Assembly: GCA_035290025.1 (NCBI GenBank)
Contig: DATDVL010000013.1
Location: forward strand, 1 to 22,710
Source: DATDVL01 sp035290025
GTDB taxonomy: Archaea > Nanobdellota > Nanobdellia > SCGC-AAA011-G17 > DATDVL01
Direction of reading: 5' to 3'
DNA length: 22,710 nt
The notes beneath the pieces are model-generated. The model saw only the letters and a program-made list of their open reading frames with translations. It searched no databases and was not told where the DNA came from. The position numbers and the translations under genes are program-made. Below, piece by piece: positions 15,170-21,490 of the stretch (position 1 is the first letter of the stretch; every line of letters begins with the position of its first letter).

Positions 15170-15648
15170 TCCTTCAACGCAACAATATTCGTCATACCAC
15201 GACGCTTACGCTCAATAAAACCTTTCGACTCCAAACGATCCAACAAGCGTGTCATGCCCACCTTACCCATGCCCGACTTCTCAATAAGCTCGGCCTGAAA
15301 AATAGTACGCGCGTCACGAATCAAAACAAACACCTTCTTCTCATCAGCAGACAAATCAGACGTATCAAAAACTTTCTTCTTAGCCTTTTCCAGAATACGC
15401 TTAATCACCAACTCCTTCTCTGGCTTAGAAAAAATCAGCAAAAAACCAACAAGCACAATAATACCAATAATAGACAAAGAAATATATGTTTGACGAGCAA
15501 TCGTCTGCTCCATCTCACACGACTCATGACCCGCCAATGAACAAGAAGCATTCACAATTTCCTGCAAGCCTATATTAAACAATATAACAATAACTACCAT
15601 AATAACTGACAACCCCAACAATAAATAACCAACCTTCCTGTTTTCCAT
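15166..15648 (-). CDS. Membrane-anchored winged-helix transcription regulator, putative metal sensor
   Basis: The protein has 160 residues. It has two transmembrane helices (about 7-30 and 55-73), a ~24-residue loop between them that should face outward, a basic helical linker and a C-terminal MarR-like winged helix (95-160) with SGMGKVGMTRLLDRLESKGF as the recognition region and RKRRGMTNI as the wing. The outer loop contains C36, H41, C44 and M46 (C-x4-H-x2-C-x-M), plausible Cu(I)/soft-metal ligands or a redox-active pair. I start it at the ATG at 15648, 25 bases after a TATA box; a longer frame to 15723 would run over that promoter. It is divergent from the copper operon, with a palindrome between, and coupled to pta. 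Confidence 0.8.
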   Translation of the reverse strand: MENRKVGYLLLGLSVIMVVIVILFNIGLQEIVNASCSLAGHESCEMEQTIARQTYISLSIIGIIVLVGFLLIFSKPEKELVIKRILEKAKKKVFDTSDLSADEKKVFVLIRDARTIFQAELIEKSGMGKVGMTRLLDRLESKGFIERKRRGMTNIVALKE

Positions 15649-15668
15649 ACCAACATGCCCTAAACTAA

Positions 15669-15677
15669 CTTTAAAAG
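15669..15677 (-). promoter_or_regulatory. TATA box for the regulator-pta operon
   Basis: The minus-strand CTTTTAAAG is centred 25 bases before the ATG at 15648. Confidence 0.55.
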
Positions 15678-15690
15678 GCTTATGGACAAA

Positions 15691-15702
15691 GAAACTAGTT
15701 TC
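15691..15702. promoter_or_regulatory. Perfect 12-bp palindrome, candidate operator
   Basis: GAAACTAGTTTC is its own reverse complement and lies between the two divergent TATA boxes, 10 bases from the rightward and 13 from the leftward one. The place and symmetry suit a dimeric winged-helix protein, most simply the adjacent regulator. Binding is inferred. Confidence 0.5.
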
Positions 15703-15712
15703 ACCAAAGCAG

Positions 15713-15720
15713 TTAAATAA
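15713..15720 (+). promoter_or_regulatory. TATA box for the copper operon
   Basis: TTAAATAA is centred 25-26 bases before the ATG at 15742. Confidence 0.55.
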
Positions 15721-15741
15721 CAACCTACCAACAAAAATACC

Positions 15742-15870
15742 ATGGCATACTACAACATGTACGACATGATGGGCTACGGAGCAGGATTTTTCGGATGGAT
15801 CTACATGATCCTCGGACTCGTCGTGCTCATACTCCTCATCATGTGGCTAGCAAAACAACTCAACAAATAA
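15742..15870 (+). CDS. 42-residue Met-rich single-span membrane protein
   Basis: A short frame encodes MAYYNMYDMMGYGAGFFGW, then one hydrophobic helix (about residues 19-36), and a Lys-ended tail (AKQLNK). Four of the first ten residues are Met (M1, M6, M9, M10), with Tyr and Gly between, a composition seen in small SHOCT-like or copper-associated membrane peptides. A TATA box is 25-26 bases upstream of the ATG. The next gene starts 15 bases after the stop, behind a GAGG ribosome site (15873-15876). It is the first gene of the copper operon, so it probably assists metal handling or stabilises a membrane complex (inference). Its length, strong context and base composition like the following genes argue that it is real. 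Confidence 0.75.
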   Translation: MAYYNMYDMMGYGAGFFGWIYMILGLVVLILLIMWLAKQLNK

Positions 15871-15885
15871 ACGAGGAAAAAAACA

Positions 15886-16575
15886 ATGACTACCTTCAAC
15901 GAATTTAAACAGTCCCTACAAGAAAAAGAATCAGCAGAAGGAGAACTCATCACTACCATACTCATCAGCCTCATCAGCTCTTTAGGACTATTAGCACTTA
16001 TCTACTTCATAAAACTAAAAAACATCGAAGGATTTCTCAGCAACCAAGGATACTACCTTTTCTTCGCAGTACTCAGCTATGTATTCCTCATACCTGCTAT
16101 ACGGCACGTACGAGCCTACAAAGAATTCACGTGCATGACAGGCATGATGATAGGCATGACCTTAGGCATGATTAGCGGATTCGTCATCGGCTACTACATC
16201 GGAGCAACCAACGGCATGTTCTGGGGAAGCGTCTTCGGCATGACCCTTGGCATAACCATAGGCATATGGAATGGCAGCTGCTGCGGCATCATGGGATGGA
16301 TGGAAGGAGTCATGGCAGGCATGATGGGGGGACTCATGGGAGGAATGACCGCGATCATGCTCATCAATGACCATTTGAAAGCAATGACCATCATACTGTT
16401 CATTATAACTACTGTCATGATCATAGGATTAAACTACCTCATATTCCATGAAACACGACAACAAGAAAGAAAACTGAAAGAAGACCAATGGAACACCGTC
16501 ATCATCAGTATATTCCTCACCAGCCTAACACTCTGGATGATGATCCAAGGACCACGAGGAGGGATATTCGCATGA
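15886..16575 (+). CDS. Gly/Met-rich polytopic membrane protein of the copper operon
   Basis: The protein has 229 residues, including 20 methionines. Hydrophobic segments lie at about 20-43, 56-72, 83-106, 111-128, 133-160, 165-187 and 204-222. The core 83-160 is built of GM repeats: CMTGMMIGMTLGM (83-95), GSVFGMTLG (114-122) and CCGIMGWMEGVMAGMMGG (132-149). These combine glycine-zipper GxxxG packing with clustered Met and a Cys pair (C132, C133), as expected for a Cu(I) path through a membrane. I know similar GM-rich membrane proteins near copper genes but no established function for them. The stop overlaps the cupredoxin start (ATGA at 16572), so expression is coupled. Transport versus sensing versus storage is unresolved. 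Confidence 0.75.
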   Translation: MTTFNEFKQSLQEKESAEGELITTILISLISSLGLLALIYFIKLKNIEGFLSNQGYYLFFAVLSYVFLIPAIRHVRAYKEFTCMTGMMIGMTLGMISGFVIGYYIGATNGMFWGSVFGMTLGITIGIWNGSCCGIMGWMEGVMAGMMGGLMGGMTAIMLINDHLKAMTIILFIITTVMIIGLNYLIFHETRQQERKLKEDQWNTVIISIFLTSLTLWMMIQGPRGGIFA

Positions 16576-16943
16576 ACAAAAATTATCTACAACTAGGAAT
16601 TATCCTCTTACTAATCATAGGAGCAGGATGGTACGTCATCAAAGAACGATCACCAACAACACCTACCATCAGACAAGAAGGAACAACACAAGACATAACC
16701 CTCAGCATGAAAAACAATAATTATTACCCCAACACGATACGCGTCAAAGCAGAAGAACCCGTAACTATAAAATTAGACAACAGCGTCAAAGGATGCTACC
16801 GTGTATTCACGATACCAACACTTGGCGTCAACAAATACCTAAAAACACCCAGCGAAACATTAACAGTAACCTTCCCAAAACCAGGAAACTACAAATTCGT
16901 CTGCACCATGGGCATGGGAACAGGCATGATCATCGCAGAATAA
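16572..16943 (+). CDS. Membrane-anchored cupredoxin-like copper protein
   Basis: The protein has 123 residues. An N-terminal membrane anchor (7-23, GIILLLIIGAGWYVI) precedes a linker rich in Thr/Pro and a cupredoxin beta-barrel (about 40-123). Likely copper ligands are C75 (KGCYRVF), C111 (FVCTMGM) and a methionine of the same motif (M113 or M115). FVCTMGMGTGMI is the hallmark of the Cupredoxin_1 group with a CxMGM end motif. The domain would lie outside the membrane and bind copper before export or after it. The ATG at 16572 overlaps the previous stop; an in-frame ATG at 16488 lies inside the previous gene and is unlikely. Confidence 0.85.
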   Translation: MNKNYLQLGIILLLIIGAGWYVIKERSPTTPTIRQEGTTQDITLSMKNNNYYPNTIRVKAEEPVTIKLDNSVKGCYRVFTIPTLGVNKYLKTPSETLTVTFPKPGNYKFVCTMGMGTGMIIAE

Positions 16944-16948
16944 GGAGG
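16944..16948 (+). promoter_or_regulatory. Strong Shine-Dalgarno GGAGG before copZ
   Basis: GGAGG lies directly after the TAA of the cupredoxin gene, 4 bases before the copZ ATG. It is the best ribosome site I noticed in the window and suggests high internal translation of the chaperone. Confidence 0.6.
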
Positions 16949-16952
16949 ACAC

Positions 16953-17171
16953 ATGAAAAAAATAAAACTAAGCATTGAAGGCATGCATTGCGCAAGCTGC
17001 GGAAGCAACATAGAACGAAGCGTAAAAAAAGTACCTGGCGTACAACAAGTCACCGTCAACGTGATGATAAAAAAAGGCTACGTCACCGCAGAAGACAATG
17101 TCAAAGAAGAAGACATTAAAGCAGCAGTAGCAAAAACAGGCTATAAAGTAAGCAGCATAGAAAAAGCATAA
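16953..17171 (+). CDS. copZ: CopZ-like copper chaperone (single HMA domain)
   Basis: The protein has 72 residues and consists of one heavy-metal-associated domain. GMHCASCGSNIE (10-21) provides the MxCxxC copper site (C13, C16), and VPGVQQVTVNV and AVAKTGYKV fit the ferredoxin-like fold, with the loop-5 Tyr (Y65). It would carry Cu(I) in the cytoplasm to the ATPase encoded 6 bases downstream. Because that ATPase has no HMA domain, this protein may also serve as its detached regulatory metal-binding domain. It lies in one operon with the cupredoxin and copA genes. Confidence 0.93.
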   Translation: MKKIKLSIEGMHCASCGSNIERSVKKVPGVQQVTVNVMIKKGYVTAEDNVKEEDIKAAVAKTGYKVSSIEKA

Positions 17172-17177
17172 ACAACC

Positions 17178-19121
17178 ATGAATCACCACCACGAAGAAAC
17201 AGCAGAAGCAAAAGAAATACAAAGCTGGAAAATAAAAACAGCAGTAGGATGGATACTCACCCTACCCATACTCTTCGTCATGTACCACCCTTTCGTACTA
17301 GGAAAATCACTCTTCAGCGAAGAAACCATGATGGTTCACCTCTTAATCTTTGGATTCCCCATTATCTTCTTCATCGGATGGGAAACACTACGCTCAGGAT
17401 TCAGAGGGCTATTCAGTGGCTACTTCAACATGGACTCACTCATCAGTCTCGGAACCGTCATCGCTTACAGCACCGGAGCACTAGCACTCTTCTTCGAACT
17501 ACAAAACTATGCAGGCATAGCAAGCATGATCATGACCATCTTCGTCACAGGAAAATACATTGAAGCAAAAGCACGAGGACGAGCAACAGAAGAAATAAAA
17601 CGCTTACTAGAACTCGGAGCAAAAAAAGCACGCGTCCTACGCAACGGAGAAGAACAAGAACTACCCATAGAAGAAGTACTCTTAGGAGACATCATCATCG
17701 TCAAACCTGGAGAAAAAATACCTGTAGACGGCATTATCGTTAAAGGAGCAAGCAGCATTGATGAAAGCATGGTCACGGGAGAAAGCCTACCCGTAGAAAG
17801 AAAAGTCAACGACCCCGTCATCGGAGCAACCATCAATAGCGACGGCATCATCCATATCAAAACCAGCAAAATAGGAAAAGACACCTTCCTAGCACATATC
17901 ATACAACTAGTAGAAGAAGCACAAGGAACCAAAGTACCCATACAAGAACTAGCAGACAAAATAACCAGCAAATTCGTACCTGCCATACTCATCCTAGCAC
18001 TCCTCAGCAGCATAGCATGGTACTTCTTCACTGACATCAGCACCGCCATAGGCATAGGCATAGCAGTACTCGTCATCGCATGCCCCTGCGCACTAGGACT
18101 AGCAACGCCCATAGCACTCGTCGTAGGATCAGGCATGGGAGCACAACGAGGCATACTCATCAAAAACGGCGAAGCCATACAAACCATGAAAAACGTGAAA
18201 ACTATTGTCTTCGACAAAACAGGAACACTCACCAAAGGAAAACCAGAAGCAACCGATGTACTAACAACAGGAACACTACAACAAGAAGAACTTATCATCA
18301 TCGCAGCAAGCCTAGAAAAAAACAGTGAACACCCCATAGCACAAGCAGTCATCAACCTAGCAAAAAACAAAAAACTCAAAGAAGTAACCAAATTCAAAAA
18401 CCATAGAGGACGAGGCATAGAAGGAACCATAGCAGGAAACCACTACTTCATCGGCAACGCAACACTCATGCAAGAACAAAAAATTATTCTTACTAATATC
18501 AAGGAAAAACTTGTCACACTAGAAAACCAAGGAAAAACAACGATGATCATAACCAAAAACAAAAAAGTCATAGGGCTCATAGGAGTAGCAGACACCATCA
18601 AAGAAGACAGCAAACAAGCACTCGAACAATTACACAAACAAGGCTACACTACCGTCATGATCACAGGTGATAATGAACGAACAGCACAAGCAATAGCACA
18701 ACAAGTAGGCATCAAACACGTCATCGCCAACGTCTTACCCGAACACAAAGCACAACACGTAGAACGACTACAAAAAACAGGCATGGTAGCATTCGTCGGC
18801 GACGGAATCAACGACGCACCCGCACTCAAACAAGCAAACGTCGGCATAGCCATGGGAACAGGAACAGACATAGCCATAGAAGCAGGAGACTTAGTACTCG
18901 CAAAAGGATCACTCCAAGGAGTCGTACAAGCCATCAACCTATCAAAAGCAACCTTCAAAAAAATAAAACAAAACCTCTTCTGGGCATTCGCCTACAACGT
19001 CATAGCCATACCCCTAGCAGTAGCAGGCATCCTCCACCCCGTCATTGCAGAAATAGCCATGGCAGCATCAAGCATCACCGTCGTCACCAACGCCAACCTA
19101 CTCAAAAGGAAAAAGATATAG
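17178..19121 (+). CDS. copA: Cu(I)-exporting P1B-1-type ATPase lacking N-terminal HMA domains
   Basis: The protein has 647 residues, short for CopA because it starts directly with a His-rich tail (MNHHHEETAE) and the first membrane helix. Actuator motif TGES is at 200-203, the membrane metal site CPC at 302-304 (ACPCALGLATP), the phosphorylated Asp in DKTGT at 346-350, the nucleotide-domain HP at 385-386, and GDGINDAP at 541-548. Two further P1B-1 signatures identify Cu(I) as substrate: AYNVIAIPLA (605-614, YN) and MAASSITVVTNANLL (628-642, MxxSS). It exports Cu(I) from the cytoplasm using ATP. It is the last gene of the divergent copper operon, and the adjacent CopZ-like protein supplies the missing metal-binding domain. 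Confidence 0.96.
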   Translation: MNHHHEETAEAKEIQSWKIKTAVGWILTLPILFVMYHPFVLGKSLFSEETMMVHLLIFGFPIIFFIGWETLRSGFRGLFSGYFNMDSLISLGTVIAYSTGALALFFELQNYAGIASMIMTIFVTGKYIEAKARGRATEEIKRLLELGAKKARVLRNGEEQELPIEEVLLGDIIIVKPGEKIPVDGIIVKGASSIDESMVTGESLPVERKVNDPVIGATINSDGIIHIKTSKIGKDTFLAHIIQLVEEAQGTKVPIQELADKITSKFVPAILILALLSSIAWYFFTDISTAIGIGIAVLVIACPCALGLATPIALVVGSGMGAQRGILIKNGEAIQTMKNVKTIVFDKTGTLTKGKPEATDVLTTGTLQQEELIIIAASLEKNSEHPIAQAVINLAKNKKLKEVTKFKNHRGRGIEGTIAGNHYFIGNATLMQEQKIILTNIKEKLVTLENQGKTTMIITKNKKVIGLIGVADTIKEDSKQALEQLHKQGYTTVMITGDNERTAQAIAQQVGIKHVIANVLPEHKAQHVERLQKTGMVAFVGDGINDAPALKQANVGIAMGTGTDIAIEAGDLVLAKGSLQGVVQAINLSKATFKKIKQNLFWAFAYNVIAIPLAVAGILHPVIAEIAMAASSITVVTNANLLKRKKI

Positions 19122-19123
19122 GA

Positions 19124-19141
19124 ACTATCCCCCAAGATAGT
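19124..19141 (+). terminator. Small hairpin after copA
   Basis: ACTATC (19124-19129) and GATAGT (19136-19141) form a 6-bp stem with a 6-base loop, starting 3 bases after the copA stop. It lacks a T-run, so it may slow decay or end transcription weakly. Confidence 0.25.
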
Positions 19142-19147
19142 ACTAAC

Positions 19148-19156
19148 ATTAAAAAC
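19148..19156 (+). promoter_or_regulatory. TATA-like box for the 19177 gene
   Basis: CATTAAAAA is centred about 25 bases before the ATG at 19177. This makes the pair 19177-20813 a unit separate from the copper operon. Confidence 0.45.
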
Positions 19157-19176
19157 AAACAAAACAAGAACAAACC

Positions 19177-19614
19177 ATGGTACTCTGTTGGATAGCACTC
19201 CCCATATTCGCACTTCTCGGTATTTTCAGCGCGAAATACAGAAAACTGACCAAAGAATCACTAGCATGCCTATTCAAGACCATAACACTACAACGATGCG
19301 AATCAGGACTCGACCAACGCATACGAGCAGACATCACAGCAAAAATGATGCACACACCACAACTAGCAAAACTGTTCTACAACCACTATAAGATCATAGC
19401 ATTCATCTTCATCATCCTCATGCTCGGATCAGCATACTTCAGCGGCATAGGAGTCTACAACTACGTAGCCTACGGCAACTGCAACGGAGAAGACTCAACA
19501 GCATTCTGCATCTTCAACGTTTTCGAGAACGAAACACCAACAACTAACAGTGAAACACCCACCAACTGCACACTCCCCAATGCGAGCATATCGCTTGGAG
19601 GAACACCACCATGA
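19177..19614 (+). CDS. Six-cysteine membrane protein with Asn/Thr-rich tail
   Basis: The protein has 145 residues. Hydrophobic segments lie at 2-18 and 72-95. Between them is a basic stretch with C31 and C41. After the second helix come YGNCNGEDSTAFCIFN (99-114, C102 and C111) and a Thr/Asn/Pro-rich tail with C131. That tail has three N-x-S/T sequons (N118, N130, N135) and so probably faces outward. I recall similar archaeal proteins with FGILGIFSAKYR and YGNCNGPNS..FC blocks near thiol-redox genes, but the function is unknown to me. The stop overlaps the start of the cysteine desulfurase-like gene (ATGA at 19611), so the two are co-expressed. Cysteine pairing or sulfur transfer is possible but unproven. 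Confidence 0.75.
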   Translation: MVLCWIALPIFALLGIFSAKYRKLTKESLACLFKTITLQRCESGLDQRIRADITAKMMHTPQLAKLFYNHYKIIAFIFIILMLGSAYFSGIGVYNYVAYGNCNGEDSTAFCIFNVFENETPTTNSETPTNCTLPNASISLGGTPP

Positions 19615-20813
19615 TATTTTTCACACCAGAAAAAATACGACAAGACTTCCCCTTCTTCAAACACAACCCAGGAGTAACCTATTTCGACAACGCCTGCATG
19701 ACACTCAAACCACAAACAGTCATTGATGCATTACAAGATTACTACAACCACAGCGCATGCGCAGGAAGAAGCCACCACCAATTAGCAGAAAACATCAACG
19801 AAAAAATACTCAACGCACGAACAACCATAAGAAAATTCATCAACGCACACCACAACGAAGAAATATTATTCACCAGAAACACCACTGAAGGCATCAACCT
19901 CCTCGCACAAAGCATGCAATTCCAACCAGGAGACGAAGTCATCATTACTGACAAAGAACACAACTCCAACCTCGTACCCTGGATTAGACTACAAAAAAAG
20001 AAAAAGATTACACTCAAAATACTACCTAGCAATAAAGATAACACTTTCAACTTTGCAGCCTACGAACAACTCCTCACAGAAAAAACTAAGCTCGTAGCAC
20101 TACACCACCGATCCAACCTCGACGGCGTAACCTTACCTGCAAAAAAAATAATACAAAAAGCACATGATAACAACACCCTCGTCATGCTCGACGGAGCACA
20201 AGCAACACCCAGCATGGAAATAAACTTGAAAGAACTTGACGCAGACTTCTACGCATTCTCAGGACATAAACTCTGCGGACCAACAGGAACAGGCATACTC
20301 TACGGAAAAAAAGAACAATTAGAACAACTGGAACCCTACAACCTTGGAGGGGAAACTGTCACCAACACCACTTACGACCACTATGAACTCAAACCCTTAC
20401 CAGAACGATTTGAAGCAGGACTACAAGACTACGCAGGCATACTCGGACTAGCAGCAGCTATTAACTATCTCAAGAAGATAGGCATGGACACTATCAGCAA
20501 CCACGAAGAAAAGCTCAATAAGATTATGACAGAAGAACTCAAAGAAGTAATAACTATCCTAGGACCAGAAGACCATAAACAACGAAGCAATATCTTATCC
20601 TTTACGATACAAAACCTAGATATTCATAACATAGCACGCATCCTCAGCACTGGAGAAAAAATCATGACCCGAAGCGGAGCACATTGCGTCCACGCATGGT
20701 TCAACAACCATCAATTACCTGGAAGCATACGAGCATCCATCTACTTCTACAACACCGAAGCAGAAGCACAACACTTCGTAGAAGCTGTAAGAAATATTAT
20801 AAAACTACAATAG
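19611..20813 (+). CDS. SufS-like cysteine desulfurase (class V aminotransferase)
   Basis: The protein has 400 residues, normal for group II cysteine desulfurases. The PLP lysine is K220 in FSGHKLCGPTGTG, cofactor Asp is D194 (VMLDGAQATPSM), and the ring-stacking His is H117 (ITDKEHNSNL). A catalytic cysteine is present as C359 in RSGAHCVHAW, where SufS has RxGHHCA. The N-terminal block YFDNACMTLKP and the following CAGRSHH differ from the usual DNAATSQKP and define a less-studied branch. It would release sulfur from cysteine as persulfide or act on a related substrate. No SufBCD or IscU gene is visible nearby. It overlaps the membrane-protein gene by four bases. Confidence 0.85.
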   Translation: MIFFTPEKIRQDFPFFKHNPGVTYFDNACMTLKPQTVIDALQDYYNHSACAGRSHHQLAENINEKILNARTTIRKFINAHHNEEILFTRNTTEGINLLAQSMQFQPGDEVIITDKEHNSNLVPWIRLQKKKKITLKILPSNKDNTFNFAAYEQLLTEKTKLVALHHRSNLDGVTLPAKKIIQKAHDNNTLVMLDGAQATPSMEINLKELDADFYAFSGHKLCGPTGTGILYGKKEQLEQLEPYNLGGETVTNTTYDHYELKPLPERFEAGLQDYAGILGLAAAINYLKKIGMDTISNHEEKLNKIMTEELKEVITILGPEDHKQRSNILSFTIQNLDIHNIARILSTGEKIMTRSGAHCVHAWFNNHQLPGSIRASIYFYNTEAEAQHFVEAVRNIIKLQ

Positions 20814-20817
20814 AAAA

Positions 20818-20827
20818 ACATATAAAC
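20818..20827 (+). promoter_or_regulatory. TATA box for the NDP kinase gene
   Basis: ACATATAAAC is centred about 27 bases before the ATG at 20850. Confidence 0.55.
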
Positions 20828-20849
20828 AAACCAGAAGAAAACAAAAACC

Positions 20850-21416
20850 ATGGTCAAAGAAAGAACATTAGTCATTGTCAAACACGACGGCGTCATCAGA
20901 GGCATAGCTGGGGAAATCATCAGCAGATTCGAAAAAGTAGGACTCAAGATTATTGGCATGAAAATGCTCTGGGCAGACGAAAATGTTGCAGAAAAACATT
21001 ACATCGTCACCGACGAATGGGCAAAAGGAGTATTCGAAAAAACGAAAACGACTTACGAAAAAGAAGGAAAGAAATTCCCTTTCACCAATCACAAAGAATA
21101 TGGAACCATGATAAAAAACTGGAATAAAACATTCTTACAAGAAGGACCTGTCATTGCCCTAGTACTTGAAGCACCCCATGTTATTGAAGTCGTCAGAAAA
21201 ATGGTAGGCAATACAGAACCACGACAAGCAATACCTGGAACTATTAGAGGAGACTACATTTATGATTCTTATGCCATAGCAGACACCAAACAACGTCCCA
21301 TAAGAAACTTGATACACGCATCCGGCAACAAAGAAGAAGCAACACGAGAAATAAGCCTATGGTTCACAGAACGAGAATTACACCACTACGAAACACCATT
21401 CGATAAACACTTCTAA
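20850..21416 (+). CDS. ndk: Nucleoside diphosphate kinase with an internal insertion
   Basis: This 188-residue protein transfers the gamma phosphate between NTPs and NDPs through a phosphohistidine. RTLVIVKHDGVIRG (5-18) holds the conserved Lys (K11). GPVIALVLEAP (99-109), RKMVGNTEP (116-124) and AIPGTIRGDY (127-136) are core blocks. The active-site histidine is H156 in NLIHASGNKEEA, where most enzymes have N-x-x-H-x-S-D-S. The protein is about 35-40 residues longer than standard Ndk because of extra sequence around 55-95 (with a Lys-rich YEKEGKKFPF) before the GPV block. It has its own promoter. Its function would support NTP supply, including UTP/dTTP for the surrounding nucleotide-sugar genes. 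Confidence 0.93.
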   Translation: MVKERTLVIVKHDGVIRGIAGEIISRFEKVGLKIIGMKMLWADENVAEKHYIVTDEWAKGVFEKTKTTYEKEGKKFPFTNHKEYGTMIKNWNKTFLQEGPVIALVLEAPHVIEVVRKMVGNTEPRQAIPGTIRGDYIYDSYAIADTKQRPIRNLIHASGNKEEATREISLWFTERELHHYETPFDKHF

Positions 21417-21461
21417 AATCATCATCAACAAAACCCGCAGAAAGATGTTTAGTCCATTAAC

Positions 21462-21470
21462 CTTAAAAAC
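21462..21470 (+). promoter_or_regulatory. TATA box for the acyltransferase gene
   Basis: CTTAAAAAC is centred 25 bases before the ATG at 21491 and supports that start over the in-frame TTG at 21473. Confidence 0.5.
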
Positions 21471-21490
21471 TATTGAAAATACACAAAAAT

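Noticed and set aside
15649..15723. N-terminal extension of the membrane regulator by 25 residues
   Set aside because: It would run through the TATA box and the palindrome. The ATG at 15648 is correctly spaced from the TATA box and starts just before the first membrane helix.
16488..16571. Upstream start for the cupredoxin
   Set aside because: It would add a hydrophilic His/Arg stretch before the membrane anchor and overlaps the conserved end of the GM-rich gene.
17507..18430. Long open frame on the minus strand opposite copA
   Set aside because: It is antisense to the strongly conserved CopA core, Met/Ser-rich with no recognisable domain, and explained by the A/C-rich codon use of copA.
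4740..20850. ACC/CC before ATG at many rightward genes (4740, 9581, 15742, 17178, 19177, 19611, 20850) as a Kozak-like signal
   Set aside because: Leftward genes lack it, so the A+C bias of the + strand explains it better.
21473..21490. TTG start for the acyltransferase
   Set aside because: It lies only about 7 bases from the TATA box. The ATG at 21491 is at 25 bases.
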